Positions 8,931 through 18,208 of a stretch of DNA of 58,987 bases are shown here, one piece after another. A program made the position numbers and the translations under genes. This stretch comes from an uncultured Chlamydiaceae bacterium (GTDB lineage: Bacteria > Chlamydiota > Chlamydiia > Chlamydiales > Chlamydiaceae), in contig CALGBW010000006.1 of NCBI GenBank assembly GCA_937884635.1, positions 1 to 58,987 on the forward strand, in the 5' to 3' direction. Position 1 is the first letter of the stretch, and every line of letters begins with the position of its first letter. The notes below the pieces were generated by a model. The model saw only the letters and a program-made list of their open reading frames with translations. It searched no databases and was not told where the DNA came from.

Positions 8931-9683
8931 GTGAAAAGTACGTATTTGGCAAAAAGTTATTGTCTCAAGCTTCTCTGTCTATTCTCTTTATTTTTATCTG
9001 GATGTGCAAAAGAAAATAAGGAGCAGTTTGTAGGGCGAGATTCTACCTGGTTCCCGAAGCAGTTTGGTATTTATACATCAAATATCAATGCTTTTCTGAA
9101 TGATCTTGTTGCAGAGGTCAACCGTAAAGAGAAAACTGGGATGAATATCATCAATCAGGATTGGGTTCACCTCTTTGAGCATTTAGATGAGGCCAAAACA
9201 TTAGGTGCTTTCACAACAATCCTTCCTTCCTTAGAAACGGAGTCTCGTTATCTTTTCTCCGATCCTATTTTATTAACAGGCCCTGTTCTTGTTGTAGCAG
9301 AAGATTCTCCTTTTCGCTCTCTGGGTGATTTACAGGGACGTTTAATTGGTGTGTATAAGTTCGATTCTTCCGCTATGTTGGCACAAGACGTGCCTAATGT
9401 GATGTTGAAACCTTACCAGCATGTTCCTGTTGCTTTAGAAGCGTTGGCCTCGCATTGTTATGATGCCCTATTAGCTCCTGTTATCGAAGTATCAGCTTTG
9501 ATTGATACGGCATATAAAGGCAGGTTAAAAATTATTGATGGACCTTTAAATCAAGAAGGCTTGCGATTGGTCGCCTTGAAAGGGGAAGGAGAAGATCTCA
9601 TTGATAGCTTCAATATAGGTCTTGCGAAACTCAAACGATCTGGGCAATACCAGGCTATCAAACAACGCTACCGTCTTCCTTGA
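8931..9683 (+). CDS. Periplasmic amino-acid-type solute-binding lipoprotein
   Basis: ABC-type extracellular solute-binding protein (SBP_bac_3 fold) that probably captures a polar amino acid. It starts at GTG 8931 with GAGG upstream. A lipoprotein signal (LLCLFSLFLSGC) puts the lipid-anchored Cys near residue 25. Family-like blocks include the SRYLFSDPILLTGPVLVV and SLGDLQGRLIGV segments and a C-terminal GLAKLKRSGQYQAIKQRY. C. trachomatis CT486, annotated fliY, occupies this place. No permease or ATPase is adjacent. The 3' end overlaps the convergent hemH by 26 bases. Confidence 0.82.
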   Translation: MKSTYLAKSYCLKLLCLFSLFLSGCAKENKEQFVGRDSTWFPKQFGIYTSNINAFLNDLVAEVNRKEKTGMNIINQDWVHLFEHLDEAKTLGAFTTILPSLETESRYLFSDPILLTGPVLVVAEDSPFRSLGDLQGRLIGVYKFDSSAMLAQDVPNVMLKPYQHVPVALEALASHCYDALLAPVIEVSALIDTAYKGRLKIIDGPLNQEGLRLVALKGEGEDLIDSFNIGLAKLKRSGQYQAIKQRYRLP

Positions 9684-10608
9684 AGTGGCTATAGCTGCGA
9701 AAGATTTCTTCTAGAGAAGGAATCCATGTTGAAGAGCTGTAAATAGCTGGTACACGCATAGCCTTATACCCCTTAGCTCGTAGTAGTGGGATATACTCGT
9801 GTTCAATTTCATATAAAGTTTCAATGTGATCGGAGATAAACCCTAACGGGATGATGAGAACAAAACGTTCTTTCCCTTGAAATGTAGCACAGATTTCTCG
9901 TGTAGCTGGTTGCAGCCATTTTCCTAGGCCAAATTTAGATTGAAAACAGAGAGTGCTCTTCATTTGTAAGGTATCTGCAATACATTGATAGGAGAGCTGA
10001 CATTGCTTTTGGTAGGGATCACCCTTCTTGATATGCTGGATAGGCAGGCTATGAGCAGAAAAGAGCAGGTGTGTATCTTCTTTAGGTAATCCATATTTGT
10101 GCAAGAAACCTTCAATTTGTTCCGTTATACAACGTAGATACTCGGAATGCATGCCAAAGTGTGAAATCCATTGGATATGCATATGCGGTAGTTGATTGAG
10201 GAAAAAGCGCATCATGCTTCCTGTCACAGCATAAGAGAAATAGGGGAATAAGGGTAGCCCCCAGACAGAATGAGAGGAATATCTTTCAATGGCTTTTATT
10301 GTGCGTGAGTGTGTTTCTGGAAGATAACGGTGGAAGGGAATAACAGGAATACGTAACCGCGCTTCCAATGCCTCAGCTAATTTTTCTGTATCTTGGTAGA
10401 TTGGAGATCTTCCTCCAATTTGGGCGTATTGTGAACGTACTTTCTGCGCTCGTCGTTTCGCTATAAATGTGAACAATTGTTTATGAAAACGATGAGGAAT
10501 GATCCCACCTGTGACATCGTAATCCGTTAATAAGGTTGTGAGGAAGGGTTCTATTTCAGATAAATTACGAGGGCCACCAAAATTGGCTAGGATACAAGCT
10601 GAGACCAT
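9658..10608 (-). CDS. hemH: Ferrochelatase
   Basis: Inserts ferrous iron into protoporphyrin IX, the last step of haem synthesis. 316 residues, normal for the family. It begins with the LANFGGPRNLSEIEPFL segment and has the catalytic-site motif FSAHSLP, the GLGKWLQPAT block and FISDHIETLYEIEHEY near the C-terminus. Convergent with, and overlapping, the solute-binding protein gene. Confidence 0.93.
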   Translation of the reverse strand: MVSACILANFGGPRNLSEIEPFLTTLLTDYDVTGGIIPHRFHKQLFTFIAKRRAQKVRSQYAQIGGRSPIYQDTEKLAEALEARLRIPVIPFHRYLPETHSRTIKAIERYSSHSVWGLPLFPYFSYAVTGSMMRFFLNQLPHMHIQWISHFGMHSEYLRCITEQIEGFLHKYGLPKEDTHLLFSAHSLPIQHIKKGDPYQKQCQLSYQCIADTLQMKSTLCFQSKFGLGKWLQPATREICATFQGKERFVLIIPLGFISDHIETLYEIEHEYIPLLRAKGYKAMRVPAIYSSSTWIPSLEEIFRSYSHFKEDGSVV

Positions 10609-10716
10609 ATCACTATTAAAATATCCTGGTTATAGGGGAGCGATTGACAAGATTGTGTTTTTCCGTTTCTCTGTGTATAAGGATACTACTATATTGTAAA
10701 AAATCTTATCGTCATT

Positions 10717-11760
10717 ATGAGTTTGCAAAAGCATAGGGAAATTCTCAAACTTTTGTGCAAAAGGACGCGTTACAGTTTGCGAAAATATTTGATCAAGCAA
10801 AGCATTCTTATTGTGTCCAGTTTTTTCCTTATGGCTGCAGAGTTAGGGGTCTTTTTCTACTTTTTTCTCTTTTCAGGGCAGACGTTAGTCCCTGCTTTCT
10901 GTCTTTCTTGTTTTATTTTTACGCTGTTCGTTTGCATCGTTTTACGCTTATATACTCTTTCTAAACGGCCTGAGGTTTTTGACAGGCTTATTAACGAATA
11001 CCTTACGAGTGTAAAACGTTTATTTTCTGAAAGTATTAGAAAAGAGAAGACTGGGAATAAGAAACAACTGGAAGCAGAGGAACAGTCTTTTTTATCTACC
11101 TCAGCGACGAAACTAGCAGAAGAATTGCAAAATCAGGAATATTTTCTGCTATCGAATATACTGCCGTTTCTTCCTCAGCATAATTTTTTAAGAAAATTCA
11201 GTTGTTTTTGTTTTTGGAAGGATTATTTTCATTTTCGGGAAAATCTTTTGCAACATTCTGTGGAGGCATGTTTGCAAGTTGTGCAGCTTTTCCCTACGAA
11301 TATTGATACACATGTGGCATTGGCTGCTGCGTATGTTGCTTTATCAGGACTGTATGCTGACCCTAGGAAATATCCTGAGTTTGATGCGAATTATTGGGTG
11401 CCTCCAGGTAGGTATGAAGAGGGTATACAAAGCAAGTTTTTTGCAACAGCACGTCGTGCTACAGAAGAGTTTAAGATTTTAAATGAGTATGCTCCCGGTA
11501 CTCCTTGGGTTCATGCACAGTTGGCGTTTAGTTATCATGATTTACAAATGCCTTTAGAAGAGATTCAAGAGTATGAAGTTGTTTTACGGCTTACTCCTGA
11601 AGACGTGGATACAATGATCAAATTGGGCAGTTTATATTTTCAGCAGGGAATGAATGCAAAAGGACTGAAGATTTACGAAGAAGTAAAAAAACGAGATGTA
11701 AGTAAGTCACAGAAACTTATCAAATTCTATGCCGCAGAAGGAGTTCGTACGATTTTATGA
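10717..11760 (+). CDS. Membrane protein with C-terminal TPR-like repeats
   Basis: Protein of unknown function, 347 residues. Two adjacent hydrophobic segments lie at about residues 27-48 and 52-74, which would place the rest on one side of the membrane. The C-terminal 100 residues have tetratricopeptide-like spacing (VHAQLAFSYHDLQMPLEEIQ, TMIKLGSLYFQQGMNAKGL), suggesting a protein-binding role. It matches the position of C. trachomatis CT484. The close pair of membrane segments resembles Inc proteins but the sequence does not settle this. Confidence 0.7.
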   Translation: MSLQKHREILKLLCKRTRYSLRKYLIKQSILIVSSFFLMAAELGVFFYFFLFSGQTLVPAFCLSCFIFTLFVCIVLRLYTLSKRPEVFDRLINEYLTSVKRLFSESIRKEKTGNKKQLEAEEQSFLSTSATKLAEELQNQEYFLLSNILPFLPQHNFLRKFSCFCFWKDYFHFRENLLQHSVEACLQVVQLFPTNIDTHVALAAAYVALSGLYADPRKYPEFDANYWVPPGRYEEGIQSKFFATARRATEEFKILNEYAPGTPWVHAQLAFSYHDLQMPLEEIQEYEVVLRLTPEDVDTMIKLGSLYFQQGMNAKGLKIYEEVKKRDVSKSQKLIKFYAAEGVRTIL

Positions 11761-11762
11761 TT

Positions 11763-12092
11763 CTATACGGGAATTGCAGATTTTCTGAAATGCTGCAGCT
11801 GTAGGATGCCGATGAGTAGCATGAAGAATCCTGCTGTTAAGAGTATGCATGATAGTGCACCGGGGACTAGGTTCCAACCAGCACATTGACTACAGAAAGC
11901 AGCAGACAAATCGCCTCCGATGTGCATAGCATAGGCCACAGCACAGCCTAAGAGAGAGAAAAGTAAACCGATTATAGCAAGAGCACTAGCTATTTCATAA
12001 CGCGCCCTTGTGCTTATGTCTGAACGAAAAGAGGTGGATACTCTATCCCAAAAAGAGGTTTTAGTGGGGTTTGGAGGGAGAATAATAGACAT
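11763..12092 (-). CDS. Small bitopic hydrophobic protein, candidate Inc
   Basis: Unknown function, 109 residues. A polar N-terminus of about 35 residues is followed by two hydrophobic segments (about 35-57 and 74-99) separated by a short loop with two cysteines (CSQCAGW), and a short basic tail. This bilobed hydrophobic layout is typical of chlamydial inclusion membrane proteins, secreted by type III secretion; its positional counterpart CT483 has been listed among predicted Incs as I recall. It ends two bases from the end of the convergent TPR gene. Confidence 0.6.
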   Translation of the reverse strand: MSIILPPNPTKTSFWDRVSTSFRSDISTRARYEIASALAIIGLLFSLLGCAVAYAMHIGGDLSAAFCSQCAGWNLVPGALSCILLTAGFFMLLIGILQLQHFRKSAIPV

Positions 12093-12313
12093 AGAATTCC
12101 TCTGTTTATGAGCTTGATAAAGCTTCTGATGGCAAGAAGAGTATTGTTGTTTTCGTATTTTCCTAAAACCGCAGAGTTTAGTATAATCGCGCTACCTGCA
12201 GCGCGTTTGGAGAGACATTCTCGAGACGAGTCGTGGTGGAAGGATCATACCATCTACCCTAGGAAACAGGAAATAGTTTCTTTGCGGGGGAATATTTCAA
12301 TTAGGAGATGAAC

Positions 12314-12460
12314 ATGAAAAAATTATTTTTAGCTCTACTTTTGGCTGCTGCTCCTGTATGTTCTCAACAAGCTTTCTCCGATGAAGTTTGTGTTGAGGAA
12401 GAACAAGTTCAACAAGAAGGTTCTGAAAAAGAAGTAGCTCAATCTGAAGAAAACAACTAA
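12314..12460 (+). CDS. Small secreted acidic protein (48 aa)
   Basis: A short gene with a clear Shine-Dalgarno (GGAG, 6 bases before ATG 12314). The product has an N-terminal signal peptide (MKKLFLALLLAAAPVCSQ, predicted cleavage near AFS-DE) and a mature part of about 25 residues that is almost entirely Glu, Gln, Ser and Val, with a single Cys. It is followed by a terminator hairpin, so it is probably a monocistronic unit. Function unknown; a periplasmic or secreted peptide is the simplest reading. Confidence 0.7.
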   Translation: MKKLFLALLLAAAPVCSQQAFSDEVCVEEEQVQQEGSEKEVAQSEENN

Positions 12461-12479
12461 TTGTTTTTTTTAGATGATT

Positions 12480-12509
12480 AAGAAACAGGAGAGGTTATCC
12501 CTGTTTCTT
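12480..12509 (+). terminator. Hairpin terminator after the 48-aa gene
   Basis: Perfect 10-base inverted repeat AAGAAACAGG / CCTGTTTCTT with a 10-base loop, followed by a pyrimidine-rich tail (CCTTATCTCCTTTTT). Confidence 0.75.
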
Positions 12510-12731
12510 CCTTATCTCCTTTTTATATTTTCCCCTTCACTAGTAGAAGAATTTTTCGCCCGCATCTAATTTCGTATTTCCTAAAAATAGACTTACCTCT
12601 CACAATGTAACCTCAATTGAGATTTGCCTTTTAAAGCGAAGCTTGATCCTGAGTGTATAGCAAGGGTGACGAAGCGTTTGTGCGCGAGTCCCTTGCTGTT
12701 AAGTTTTGGTGAATGCCATAGGGATGTGTTT

Positions 12732-14837
12732 ATGAAAAAACAAGGCATACTGGATAAAGTCTTGAAATGCGCTGTAGTGACATCGTTGGGCTTCTTGTAT
12801 TGGTCTTCTAATTTATTGGAAAAAGACATTAAATTTTTAAAAAAAGATTTATCTCTTCTTCAAGAAGATCTTAAGGAAGTCTTACGCATTGTAAGACAAA
12901 AATCGCTTCCTATGAGTGGAAGTGTCCCAGCATCTACTTTGCTCAACCAAGAAAGCACGGCTATCCCTTGTTCTAGTTATGAAAACCTTTTGATTCCCGA
13001 CCCCTATGTTGAGGCTACGCTCCCTAGCCTGCTTGAGGAGAACTTTACTCCTAAAGGTGTGTTAAGAACTGCTTATGTTGGGAAACCAGATAATCTTAGC
13101 CCTTTCAATGGGTTTGAAAGCGTAGCCAATCTGTATGATCTGTGTGTGGCACCTTTAGCCCAAGCTCATGTAGGGAAGTACGAGGTATATGCTCCCTGCT
13201 TGGCTTCTAGAATAGAAGAACACCTAGCTCAAGATGGCTCTGGTTGTAAGGAATTTCATGTATATTTAAGAAAAGATGTTTTTTGGGCTCCCATCAATCC
13301 TAATTTGTTCCCTAAGCATGTAAAGATAGCGGATGTCTTTTTACAACCTCACCCTGTTACAGCGCATGATTTCAAGTTTTACTACGATGCCGTTATGAAC
13401 CCTTATACGGCGGAAATGAGGGCTGTTTCTCTGCGCTCGTATTTTGAGGATATCGTGGCTTTCGAGGTAGAAGACGATTATAAGTTTATCGTCCGTTGGC
13501 GAGCTCATCCCGTGAGTGACGAGAACGGGGTAGAGGAGAATAAAGTTTTATATTCTTCTTTTTTTAATACGCTTGGCTTAGCCCCTCTTCCTTGTTTTGT
13601 ATATCAGTACTTTGCAAACGGAGAAAAGATCATCGAAAATGATGAGGATGTAGATACATACCGAAAGAATTCCGTATGGGCACAAAATTTTGCTTCTCAC
13701 TGGGCATATAATTACATCGTTAGTTGTGGCCCTTACTATTTTGCTGGGATGGATGATGAGAAGCTCACTTTTGTGAGAAACCCTGATTATTTTGATCCAT
13801 ATGCGGCTTTAGTCGAAAAACGTTATATCTATATCAAAGAAAGCTCAGATTCTATTTTCCAGGATTTTAAATCTGGGAAGTTGGACATTGTTAGTCTTCC
13901 GCCTAACCAGGTTGAAAATTTGGCTGGCTTTATGAAAAGCTCCGCCTATGCAAAGCAAGTGGCTAAGGGTGGCATTATCCATGAGTTAGTCTCAGCAGAC
14001 CGGTCATATTCTTATATTGGATGGAATTGCCAAACTCTTTTCTTCCGGGATAAGAAGGTTCGTCAAGCCATGAATATGCTAATCGATCGTAATCGGATCA
14101 TTGACGAATGTTTGGATGGGCGTGGTTATATTGTTAGTGGACCATTTTCCTTGCACTCTCCTTCTTACAATAAGGAGGTAGAAGGGTGGTATTACTCAGT
14201 CGAAGAGGCCGCTCGTATTCTAGAAGATGCTGGTTGGGTTGATTTAGACGGCGATGGTATTCGTGAGAAAGTTATAGATGGAGTGGTAGTTCCATTTCGA
14301 TTCCGACTCAGCTACTTTGTGAAAAGCGCTACGGCTAGGATCATTGCAGAACAGATAGCTACTTCTTGTAAAGAAGTTGGGATTGACTGCCTCTTATTGG
14401 GGTTGGATATGGCTGATTTCTCTCGTTCATTCGAAGAAAAAACATTTGATGCTCTTTTTGCCGGTTGGTGTTTAGGGTCTCCTCCGGAAGATCCACGGGC
14501 CATCTGGCATTCTGCAGAAGCACAGGAGAAGGGATCAGCTAATGCCATAGGGTTCCAGAATAGTGAGGTAGATCAGCTTATCGATCAATTAAGTTATGAG
14601 TATGATGTAGATAAACGCCGTGCGCTCTATCACCGTTTTCATGAGATCGTTCATGAGGATGCTCCTTATGCATTCCTGTTTTCCCGTAGTTACTCTACGC
14701 TTTATAAAGATTATGTGAAGAATGTCTTTATCCCCATGCAGCGTACGGATTTAATTCCCGGAGCTCAGGATGAAAAAGTGAATTTAAGTAGAGTATGGAT
14801 TGATAGGAGGGGTGACGAGTGTTCGGATATATCCTAA
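12732..14837 (+). CDS. oppA: Oligopeptide ABC transporter, substrate-binding protein
   Basis: Binds peptides outside the inner membrane for the OppBC permease. 701 residues from ATG 12732 (MKKQGILDKVLK); an upstream in-frame ATG exists only after an out-of-frame stretch, and this start has the MKK...hydrophobic pattern. The N-terminus is an uncleaved-looking membrane segment (CAVVTSLGFLYWS) followed by a heptad-like helix (KDIKFLKKDLSLLQEDL), not a classic lipobox. The SBP_bac_5 domain follows, with FYYDAVMNP, RQAMNMLIDRNRI and GWVDLDGDGIREK. It is unusually long for OppA (about 540). It overlaps oppB by 19 bases. Confidence 0.93.
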   Translation: MKKQGILDKVLKCAVVTSLGFLYWSSNLLEKDIKFLKKDLSLLQEDLKEVLRIVRQKSLPMSGSVPASTLLNQESTAIPCSSYENLLIPDPYVEATLPSLLEENFTPKGVLRTAYVGKPDNLSPFNGFESVANLYDLCVAPLAQAHVGKYEVYAPCLASRIEEHLAQDGSGCKEFHVYLRKDVFWAPINPNLFPKHVKIADVFLQPHPVTAHDFKFYYDAVMNPYTAEMRAVSLRSYFEDIVAFEVEDDYKFIVRWRAHPVSDENGVEENKVLYSSFFNTLGLAPLPCFVYQYFANGEKIIENDEDVDTYRKNSVWAQNFASHWAYNYIVSCGPYYFAGMDDEKLTFVRNPDYFDPYAALVEKRYIYIKESSDSIFQDFKSGKLDIVSLPPNQVENLAGFMKSSAYAKQVAKGGIIHELVSADRSYSYIGWNCQTLFFRDKKVRQAMNMLIDRNRIIDECLDGRGYIVSGPFSLHSPSYNKEVEGWYYSVEEAARILEDAGWVDLDGDGIREKVIDGVVVPFRFRLSYFVKSATARIIAEQIATSCKEVGIDCLLLGLDMADFSRSFEEKTFDALFAGWCLGSPPEDPRAIWHSAEAQEKGSANAIGFQNSEVDQLIDQLSYEYDVDKRRALYHRFHEIVHEDAPYAFLFSRSYSTLYKDYVKNVFIPMQRTDLIPGAQDEKVNLSRVWIDRRGDECSDIS

Positions 14838-16303
14838 AACGTCTCATGTTAATCCCTCTAACTTTGTTTGCCATTGTTTCGGTTAACTTTGTTATTTTGA
14901 ATGCCGCTCCAGGGGATGTATTAGAAGAGAGATCCTTAGATGCATCAGGAGAAGCTGGAAAATCAGATAGGATTAGGGCTTATAAAGGGCACGATCGTTA
15001 CTTGCAGTTTCGTGAGCATTACGGGTTAACCTTACCTATTTTCTTTAATTCGCGTCCGAGTTTATCACACAGTAAGGTTAAGGATGGCCTACAGGATCTC
15101 TTGGCCAGTTCCCAGAACAAAAATTACAAGGGAAAGGATTTCTTTTCTCAGAAGATTTACTGGGGTGATTGTGCGAAGTTCATCATGCCTATTTTGTTAT
15201 TCGAGGCTGGAGATATAGCTCAACCCGATGTTTATCGTCATTTGGCAGCGGATCTCTTCATTAGAGGGGGGATTAAGCAAGGGTTTGTCGGGGCAGGATT
15301 ATCTGCTGAAAAAAGAGCCATGAATCAGAAGATAGCTGAGGATAATGCTTTTTTGACACAGTTGCTATCGGAAGAGAATCTGACTAAGAAGGTGGAAGGA
15401 TTAAAGGCTTGGTTTCATAAGGAAGGGGGGATTGACGCCTTCTCTTTTCCTTTTAAACGCTATTGGAAAACGTTCTTCTTTGAAACCCGATTTTCTCGTT
15501 ACCTATCTCGTATTTTGCATTTGGACTTTGGCACCTTACGCAATGATTCTCATAAGACGGTGATTTCTGAAGTCACAAAACGATTAGGGTCTTCTTTAGT
15601 TCTTTCTGTTTTGCCCATGATCGTTGTTTTTGTGCTTTGTCAGATTTTTGGCATGATTATGGCTTTGTATAAGAACACGTGGATTGACCATAGCCTTAAT
15701 TTTCTTTTCCTTATCTTATTCTCAATCCCTATTTTTGTTGCCGTGCCGTGGATTATTGACCGTTTTGTCATCAATAAGGCCCTGCCATTTACTTCCATTC
15801 CAATGCCTTATAATGGGTTGTGTTCATCACCGGAAGAATTTTGTGAGTTGACCTCTTTTGGGAAATTCATTGATATCCTGACGCATAGCTTTTTACCATT
15901 TTGTGCGGTTAGTTACGGAGCTTTTGCAGCACAATCACGCTTGAGTCGTTCAATTTTCTTAGAAATTCTGCATGAGGATTATATCCGTGCAGCAAGAGCT
16001 AGGGGAATCTCCCGCTATAATATTCTTGTCAGGCATGTTGGGAAAAATGCCGCGACATCTTTGATTACTTCCCTAGCTTCCTCTTTAAGTGCTTTATTGG
16101 GAGGTGCATTAGTTGTAGAAACCTTATTTGATATCGATGGGTTCGGTAGGTTCTTTTACCAAGCGATTTTGAATAGAGATCATAATGTGGTGCTCTTTTC
16201 CGTAATCATGGGGTCTACTTTATCTTTGATAGGCTATCTCATAGGGGATATTTGTTTTGTTTTGTTAGATCCTAGAGTACAGCTCGATAGTAAGAAGGTA
16301 TAA
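14819..16303 (+). CDS. oppB: Oligopeptide ABC transporter permease OppB
   Basis: Inner-membrane permease of the Opp system. It starts at GTG 14819 inside the end of oppA. Of 494 residues, the N-terminal membrane segment (LKRLMLIPLTLFAIVSVNFVI) and the C-terminal five-helix BPD_transp_1 core are normal, but an insertion of about 180 polar residues (about 40-225) separates them; typical OppB has about 310 residues. The EAA loop is HEDYIRAARARGISRYNIL. The stop abuts the ATG of oppC. Confidence 0.93.
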   Translation: MFGYILKRLMLIPLTLFAIVSVNFVILNAAPGDVLEERSLDASGEAGKSDRIRAYKGHDRYLQFREHYGLTLPIFFNSRPSLSHSKVKDGLQDLLASSQNKNYKGKDFFSQKIYWGDCAKFIMPILLFEAGDIAQPDVYRHLAADLFIRGGIKQGFVGAGLSAEKRAMNQKIAEDNAFLTQLLSEENLTKKVEGLKAWFHKEGGIDAFSFPFKRYWKTFFFETRFSRYLSRILHLDFGTLRNDSHKTVISEVTKRLGSSLVLSVLPMIVVFVLCQIFGMIMALYKNTWIDHSLNFLFLILFSIPIFVAVPWIIDRFVINKALPFTSIPMPYNGLCSSPEEFCELTSFGKFIDILTHSFLPFCAVSYGAFAAQSRLSRSIFLEILHEDYIRAARARGISRYNILVRHVGKNAATSLITSLASSLSALLGGALVVETLFDIDGFGRFFYQAILNRDHNVVLFSVIMGSTLSLIGYLIGDICFVLLDPRVQLDSKKV

Positions 16304-18031
16304 ATGAAAGAACAAGTTTCCTTTTATAAAAGGTTTTGTCAGGCGTACCAAAAGAACTTTTTAGCTTCTTTAGCACTGAAGTTTTTTATCTTTTTATCTC
16401 TGATTGGTGTGTATGCGCCTTTGTTTGCCAGCAGTAAGCCTATCCTTGTTCAGTGGCATGGAAAATGGTTTTCTCCCTTATTCCGTTATCTTTGGTTCCC
16501 AGGTTTCTATACAAAGCCGATAGATTTGTTTTTTAATGTTTTGATGGTGACGCTTCCTTTTTTCATCTTATCTATCAAGATATTGCGTTCCCTAGCACGT
16601 AGGATTGTTATTATCGGTTTATTGTTATGTCAGCTATTTGGTTTTTTCTTTGCTAGTTTAGGTGGAGTGCAAGATCCAGGCAAGAATCAGGAGCTTGCTC
16701 ACCTGCGTTCGGAACATTTATTAGCTAAAGCTTCCCCTAAGCACCCAGAATCTTTGATTCTTCAGCCAAGAGAACTTAGAACATGGGAATTAGAAAAAAA
16801 TCATATGAGTACATATGAGCAGCTGAATCTGTTAATTAAAGCGCAGAATCGTGAGGCTCAGCACAAAAGTTTACAGAAGTTTAGTGTTGCTTATGAAACG
16901 CGTAAGGGAAGTGCAATACCTTCTTTAAGACAGTTGGAAATGAAAAATGAAGCGATCTGTCTTCAACGTTTGGAAAAGCAGTTACAAGCACTTACACCGC
17001 ATTATTTAGAAGCCCTGCAAGCATGGGGACCTTTAGTTGATACGTACCGACCTTTTATGTTGAAATTAGGGCGTATTGAGCATGACCTACTTTTTGCAAC
17101 ACAGCAGACAAAAACAGAATTATTAGCATTCCGTGATTCTTTAGAAAAACAATCTATAGATTTACGGGAGCAAATACTGCGCACGCGTTCTTGTATGGAA
17201 GAATATCATCGATTCCAAGGATCTATCCAGTTTATCTTGGATAAACGGGAGTGGATTACGAAAGAATCTCAGGATTTACGTATTTGGATGCGTCCTTTAT
17301 TGAGTCGTTTTCATTGGGAAGATGATGCGGGTGGTTCACGAGAAGTGAATAAGTATGTGCATTGGTGGCAATTAACGCGTACAAATCGCAAAGATCTTTT
17401 CGCAGCTTTGATCTTTGGCATTCGTATAGCCTTAGTTGTAGGGGGAATTGGCGTTGCTATCGCCTTAGTAATTGGTACTCTTATAGGGTTGTTCTCGGGT
17501 TATTTCGGTGGAACTTGTGATATTATCCTTTCTCGATTTACAGAAATTTGGGAAACCATGCCGATGTTGTTTATCTTGATGCTAGTCGTTGCCATCACGC
17601 AACAAAAATCTCTTTTCCTTAACACGATTCTTCTAGGCTGTTTCGGGTGGACTGGCTTTTCCCGCTATATCCGTTTGGAAACGATGAAACAAAAAAATAT
17701 GGGATATGTACTTGCGTCCCGTAATCTGTGCTACAGTCATTACCATATTATGCTGCATCAGATTCTCCCTAACGCAATCGTTCCTGTTCTCTCTTTATTG
17801 CCTTTTTCCGTGATGGCGATGATTAGCTGTGAGGCAGGATTGACATTCTTAGGTTTGGGAGAAGAGAGCTCAGCCTCTTGGGGTAATCTCATGCGAGAGG
17901 GGGTAGCGGCTTTCCCAGCGGAGAGCGCTGTCTTATGGCCACCAGCTATTATGTTAACGGCTTTCTTAATAGCTATTGCCCTTATTGGGGATGGGATTCG
18001 AGATGCGTTAGATCCTAGGTCCTTGGATTAG
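16304..18031 (+). CDS. oppC: Oligopeptide ABC transporter permease OppC, extended
   Basis: Second permease subunit, 575 residues against about 300 in most bacteria. Membrane segments near the N-terminus are followed by a long charged, helix-rich insertion (about 125-345, with LEKQLQALTPHYLEALQAW and similar) that probably forms a coiled coil outside the membrane. The BPD_transp_1 core is at about 365-560 with the EAA-type loop around LPNAIVPVLSLLP and EAGLTFLGLGEESSASWG. No OppD or OppF ATPase follows; in C. trachomatis the ATPases sit with a second opp cluster elsewhere. Confidence 0.92.
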   Translation: MKEQVSFYKRFCQAYQKNFLASLALKFFIFLSLIGVYAPLFASSKPILVQWHGKWFSPLFRYLWFPGFYTKPIDLFFNVLMVTLPFFILSIKILRSLARRIVIIGLLLCQLFGFFFASLGGVQDPGKNQELAHLRSEHLLAKASPKHPESLILQPRELRTWELEKNHMSTYEQLNLLIKAQNREAQHKSLQKFSVAYETRKGSAIPSLRQLEMKNEAICLQRLEKQLQALTPHYLEALQAWGPLVDTYRPFMLKLGRIEHDLLFATQQTKTELLAFRDSLEKQSIDLREQILRTRSCMEEYHRFQGSIQFILDKREWITKESQDLRIWMRPLLSRFHWEDDAGGSREVNKYVHWWQLTRTNRKDLFAALIFGIRIALVVGGIGVAIALVIGTLIGLFSGYFGGTCDIILSRFTEIWETMPMLFILMLVVAITQQKSLFLNTILLGCFGWTGFSRYIRLETMKQKNMGYVLASRNLCYSHYHIMLHQILPNAIVPVLSLLPFSVMAMISCEAGLTFLGLGEESSASWGNLMREGVAAFPAESAVLWPPAIMLTAFLIAIALIGDGIRDALDPRSLD

Positions 18032-18208
18032 TACTTTGCGGTAACAGGTAAACGATTCCTAGGTTGCAGATCTAGGAGATTTGTTGAAGGAAAACAGTTC
18101 GGCTGTTACGCTTTCCCCATTTTCGTTGATATTGGCCTTTCTTTAGACTTCCTCTGTGTTGCGCTCTTCTCGAAAGATTAATAGGCCTCATTTTGTGAAG
18201 ATCGTTAC

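Noticed and set aside
12108..12311. 67-codon plus-strand frame before the 48-aa secreted peptide
   Set aside because: No ribosome site at its start and its composition looks random; more likely promoter and leader DNA.
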